Made by a program: the position numbers and the translations under genes. A stretch of DNA of 64,000 nt from Undibacterium sp. KW1 (lineage in GTDB: Bacteria; Pseudomonadota; Gammaproteobacteria; Burkholderiales; Burkholderiaceae_D), in NCBI RefSeq assembly GCF_009937955.1, contig NZ_AP018439.1, forward strand, positions 3,472,001-3,536,000, in the 5' to 3' direction. Of this stretch, positions 63,339 through 64,000 are shown one piece after another (within the stretch, counting starts at the first letter, position 1; every line of letters begins with the position of its first letter). A model generated the notes under the pieces. It had not been told where the DNA came from, did no database searches, and worked only from the letters and a program-made list of their open reading frames with translations.

Positions 63339-64000
63339 TCAGGCCTTCAGGGCCGCCCGGATTTGCTGCAAGGAAGAAGGGTCTTCTATCGTAGTCAAGT
63401 CACCGGCTTCACGCCCTTCACAGATCGCCTGTATGGAGCGGCGCAGCAATTTACCAGAACGTGTCTTTGGCAACACGTTGACGAAATGCACGCGTGATGG
63501 CCTGGCAACAGCGCCCAGTTGCTTATCCACCACGGCCATGACCTCGGCTTCCAGGCTGCGTTTTTGCTCTGGAGTCCCGGCAAGAGCGGGGTTTTTAAGT
63601 ATCGCAAAAGCAACCGCTACCTGCCCTTTGAGTTTGTCTTCAACACCTACCACCGCCACTTCAGAAATCTGAGCATGACTGGAAATACTTTCTTCTATTT
63701 CGCGTGTACCCAGACGATGTCCCGCTACGTTGATGACATCATCGGTACGGCCCAGGATGAAATAATAGCCGTCAGCATCCCTGATGCCCCAGTCGAAAGT
63801 GGAATATAACTGTTCATGCGAGAAATTGGACCAGTAAGTATTGACGAAGCGCTGGTCATCGCCATACACGGTTTGCATGCAGCCTGGTGGTAATGGGCCT
63901 TTGATGGCAACCACACCCTTTTCATTTGCCGCGCACTCAGCACCGGTGTTTTCATTGATGATGCGCACGTCATAGCCATACATGGCTACACCCGGACTAC
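63339..64000 (-). CDS. prpE: Propionyl-CoA synthetase PrpE, C-terminal part (truncated by window end)
   Basis: The C-terminal 220 residues of an ANL-family acyl-CoA synthetase, running off the window edge. PPGCMQTVYGDDQRFVNTYW and the swivel region GRTDDVINVAGHRLGTREIEE, with catalytic Lys in KTRSGKLLRRSIQ, match propionate-CoA ligase (PrpE), which converts propionate, ATP and CoA to propionyl-CoA in the methylcitrate pathway. The PGCMQT motif distinguishes it from acetyl-CoA synthetase. Confidence 0.85.
   Translation of the reverse strand, partial: SPGVAMYGYDVRIINENTGAECAANEKGVVAIKGPLPPGCMQTVYGDDQRFVNTYWSNFSHEQLYSTFDWGIRDADGYYFILGRTDDVINVAGHRLGTREIEESISSHAQISEVAVVGVEDKLKGQVAVAFAILKNPALAGTPEQKRSLEAEVMAVVDKQLGAVARPSRVHFVNVLPKTRSGKLLRRSIQAICEGREAGDLTTIEDPSSLQQIRAALKA

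Noticed and set aside
1..64000. CRISPR array or prophage
   Set aside because: No regularly spaced repeats, Cas genes, capsid, terminase or tail genes were visible.

Overview
The window looks like chromosomal DNA of a betaproteobacterium of the order Burkholderiales, most likely family Oxalobacteraceae (Undibacterium/Herbaspirillum-like). This is an inference from the large RpoD with a long N-terminal extension, the lysC - tRNA-Ser(GCT) pair, the CysB/AqpZ/AceB protein types, a CheR/CheB-tether-like WEEF tail on both chemoreceptors, and moderate GC content with AT-rich islands. I ran no database search.

Layout. 0-4 kb: rpoD, then a nicotinamide riboside kinase/pnuC pair for NAD salvage. 4-9.3 kb: a type IV pilin-like protein and surface genes (TonB-dependent receptor, small lipoprotein, MipA/OmpV-like protein). 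9.3-17.4 kb: a glycosyltransferase, an OmpR/RstA-type two-component system, a lipoprotein, a GNAT acetyltransferase, a DHH phosphoesterase, and a small DUF4260 - SnoaL-like - MarR operon. Its promoter carries a perfect inverted repeat exactly between the -35 and -10 boxes. 17.5-27.2 kb: a tightly packed four-gene operon encoding a giant (1779 aa) secreted multicopper oxidase, a beta-propeller protein, a double SCO copper chaperone, and a cytochrome c fused to a periplasmic-binding-protein-like domain. This is the most interesting system in the window and resembles a MofA/MnxG-type metal oxidase module. 27.2-30.4 kb: an AT-rich accessory patch next to tRNA-Ser, holding a putative abortive-infection gene split by an IS5-family element and a decayed gene with two in-frame TAG codons and a frameshift.

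30.5-41 kb: core genes lysC, DUF1415, aqpZ, aceB, a haloacid dehalogenase, a LysR regulator, a chemoreceptor and a cold-shock gene, followed by a second, inverted copy of the same IS. 40.5-45.3 kb: a fatty-acid beta-oxidation cluster (enoyl-CoA hydratase, thioesterase, thiolase, FadB/FadJ-like bifunctional enzyme). The thiolase has lost the segment with its nucleophilic cysteine, and the hydratase has a one-base frameshift near its end. 45.4-64 kb: a beta-CASP metallo-hydrolase, a CapA-like protein, a ferredoxin, an SCP2-like protein, a cysB - HAD phosphatase - methyltransferase operon, a patatin-type outer-membrane phospholipase, an amino-acid-type binding protein, a fumarylacetoacetase-like hydrolase, a second chemoreceptor, a calcium-binding-like protein, a DUF885 hydrolase, an HDOD protein and the C-terminal part of propionyl-CoA synthetase running off the window.

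Three genes (pnuC, a small lipoprotein gene, the enoyl-CoA hydratase) each become normal if one base is added to a short C/G run. Either this genome has C/G-run frameshifts or the assembly has homopolymer undercalls. I saw no CRISPR array, rRNA or prophage.
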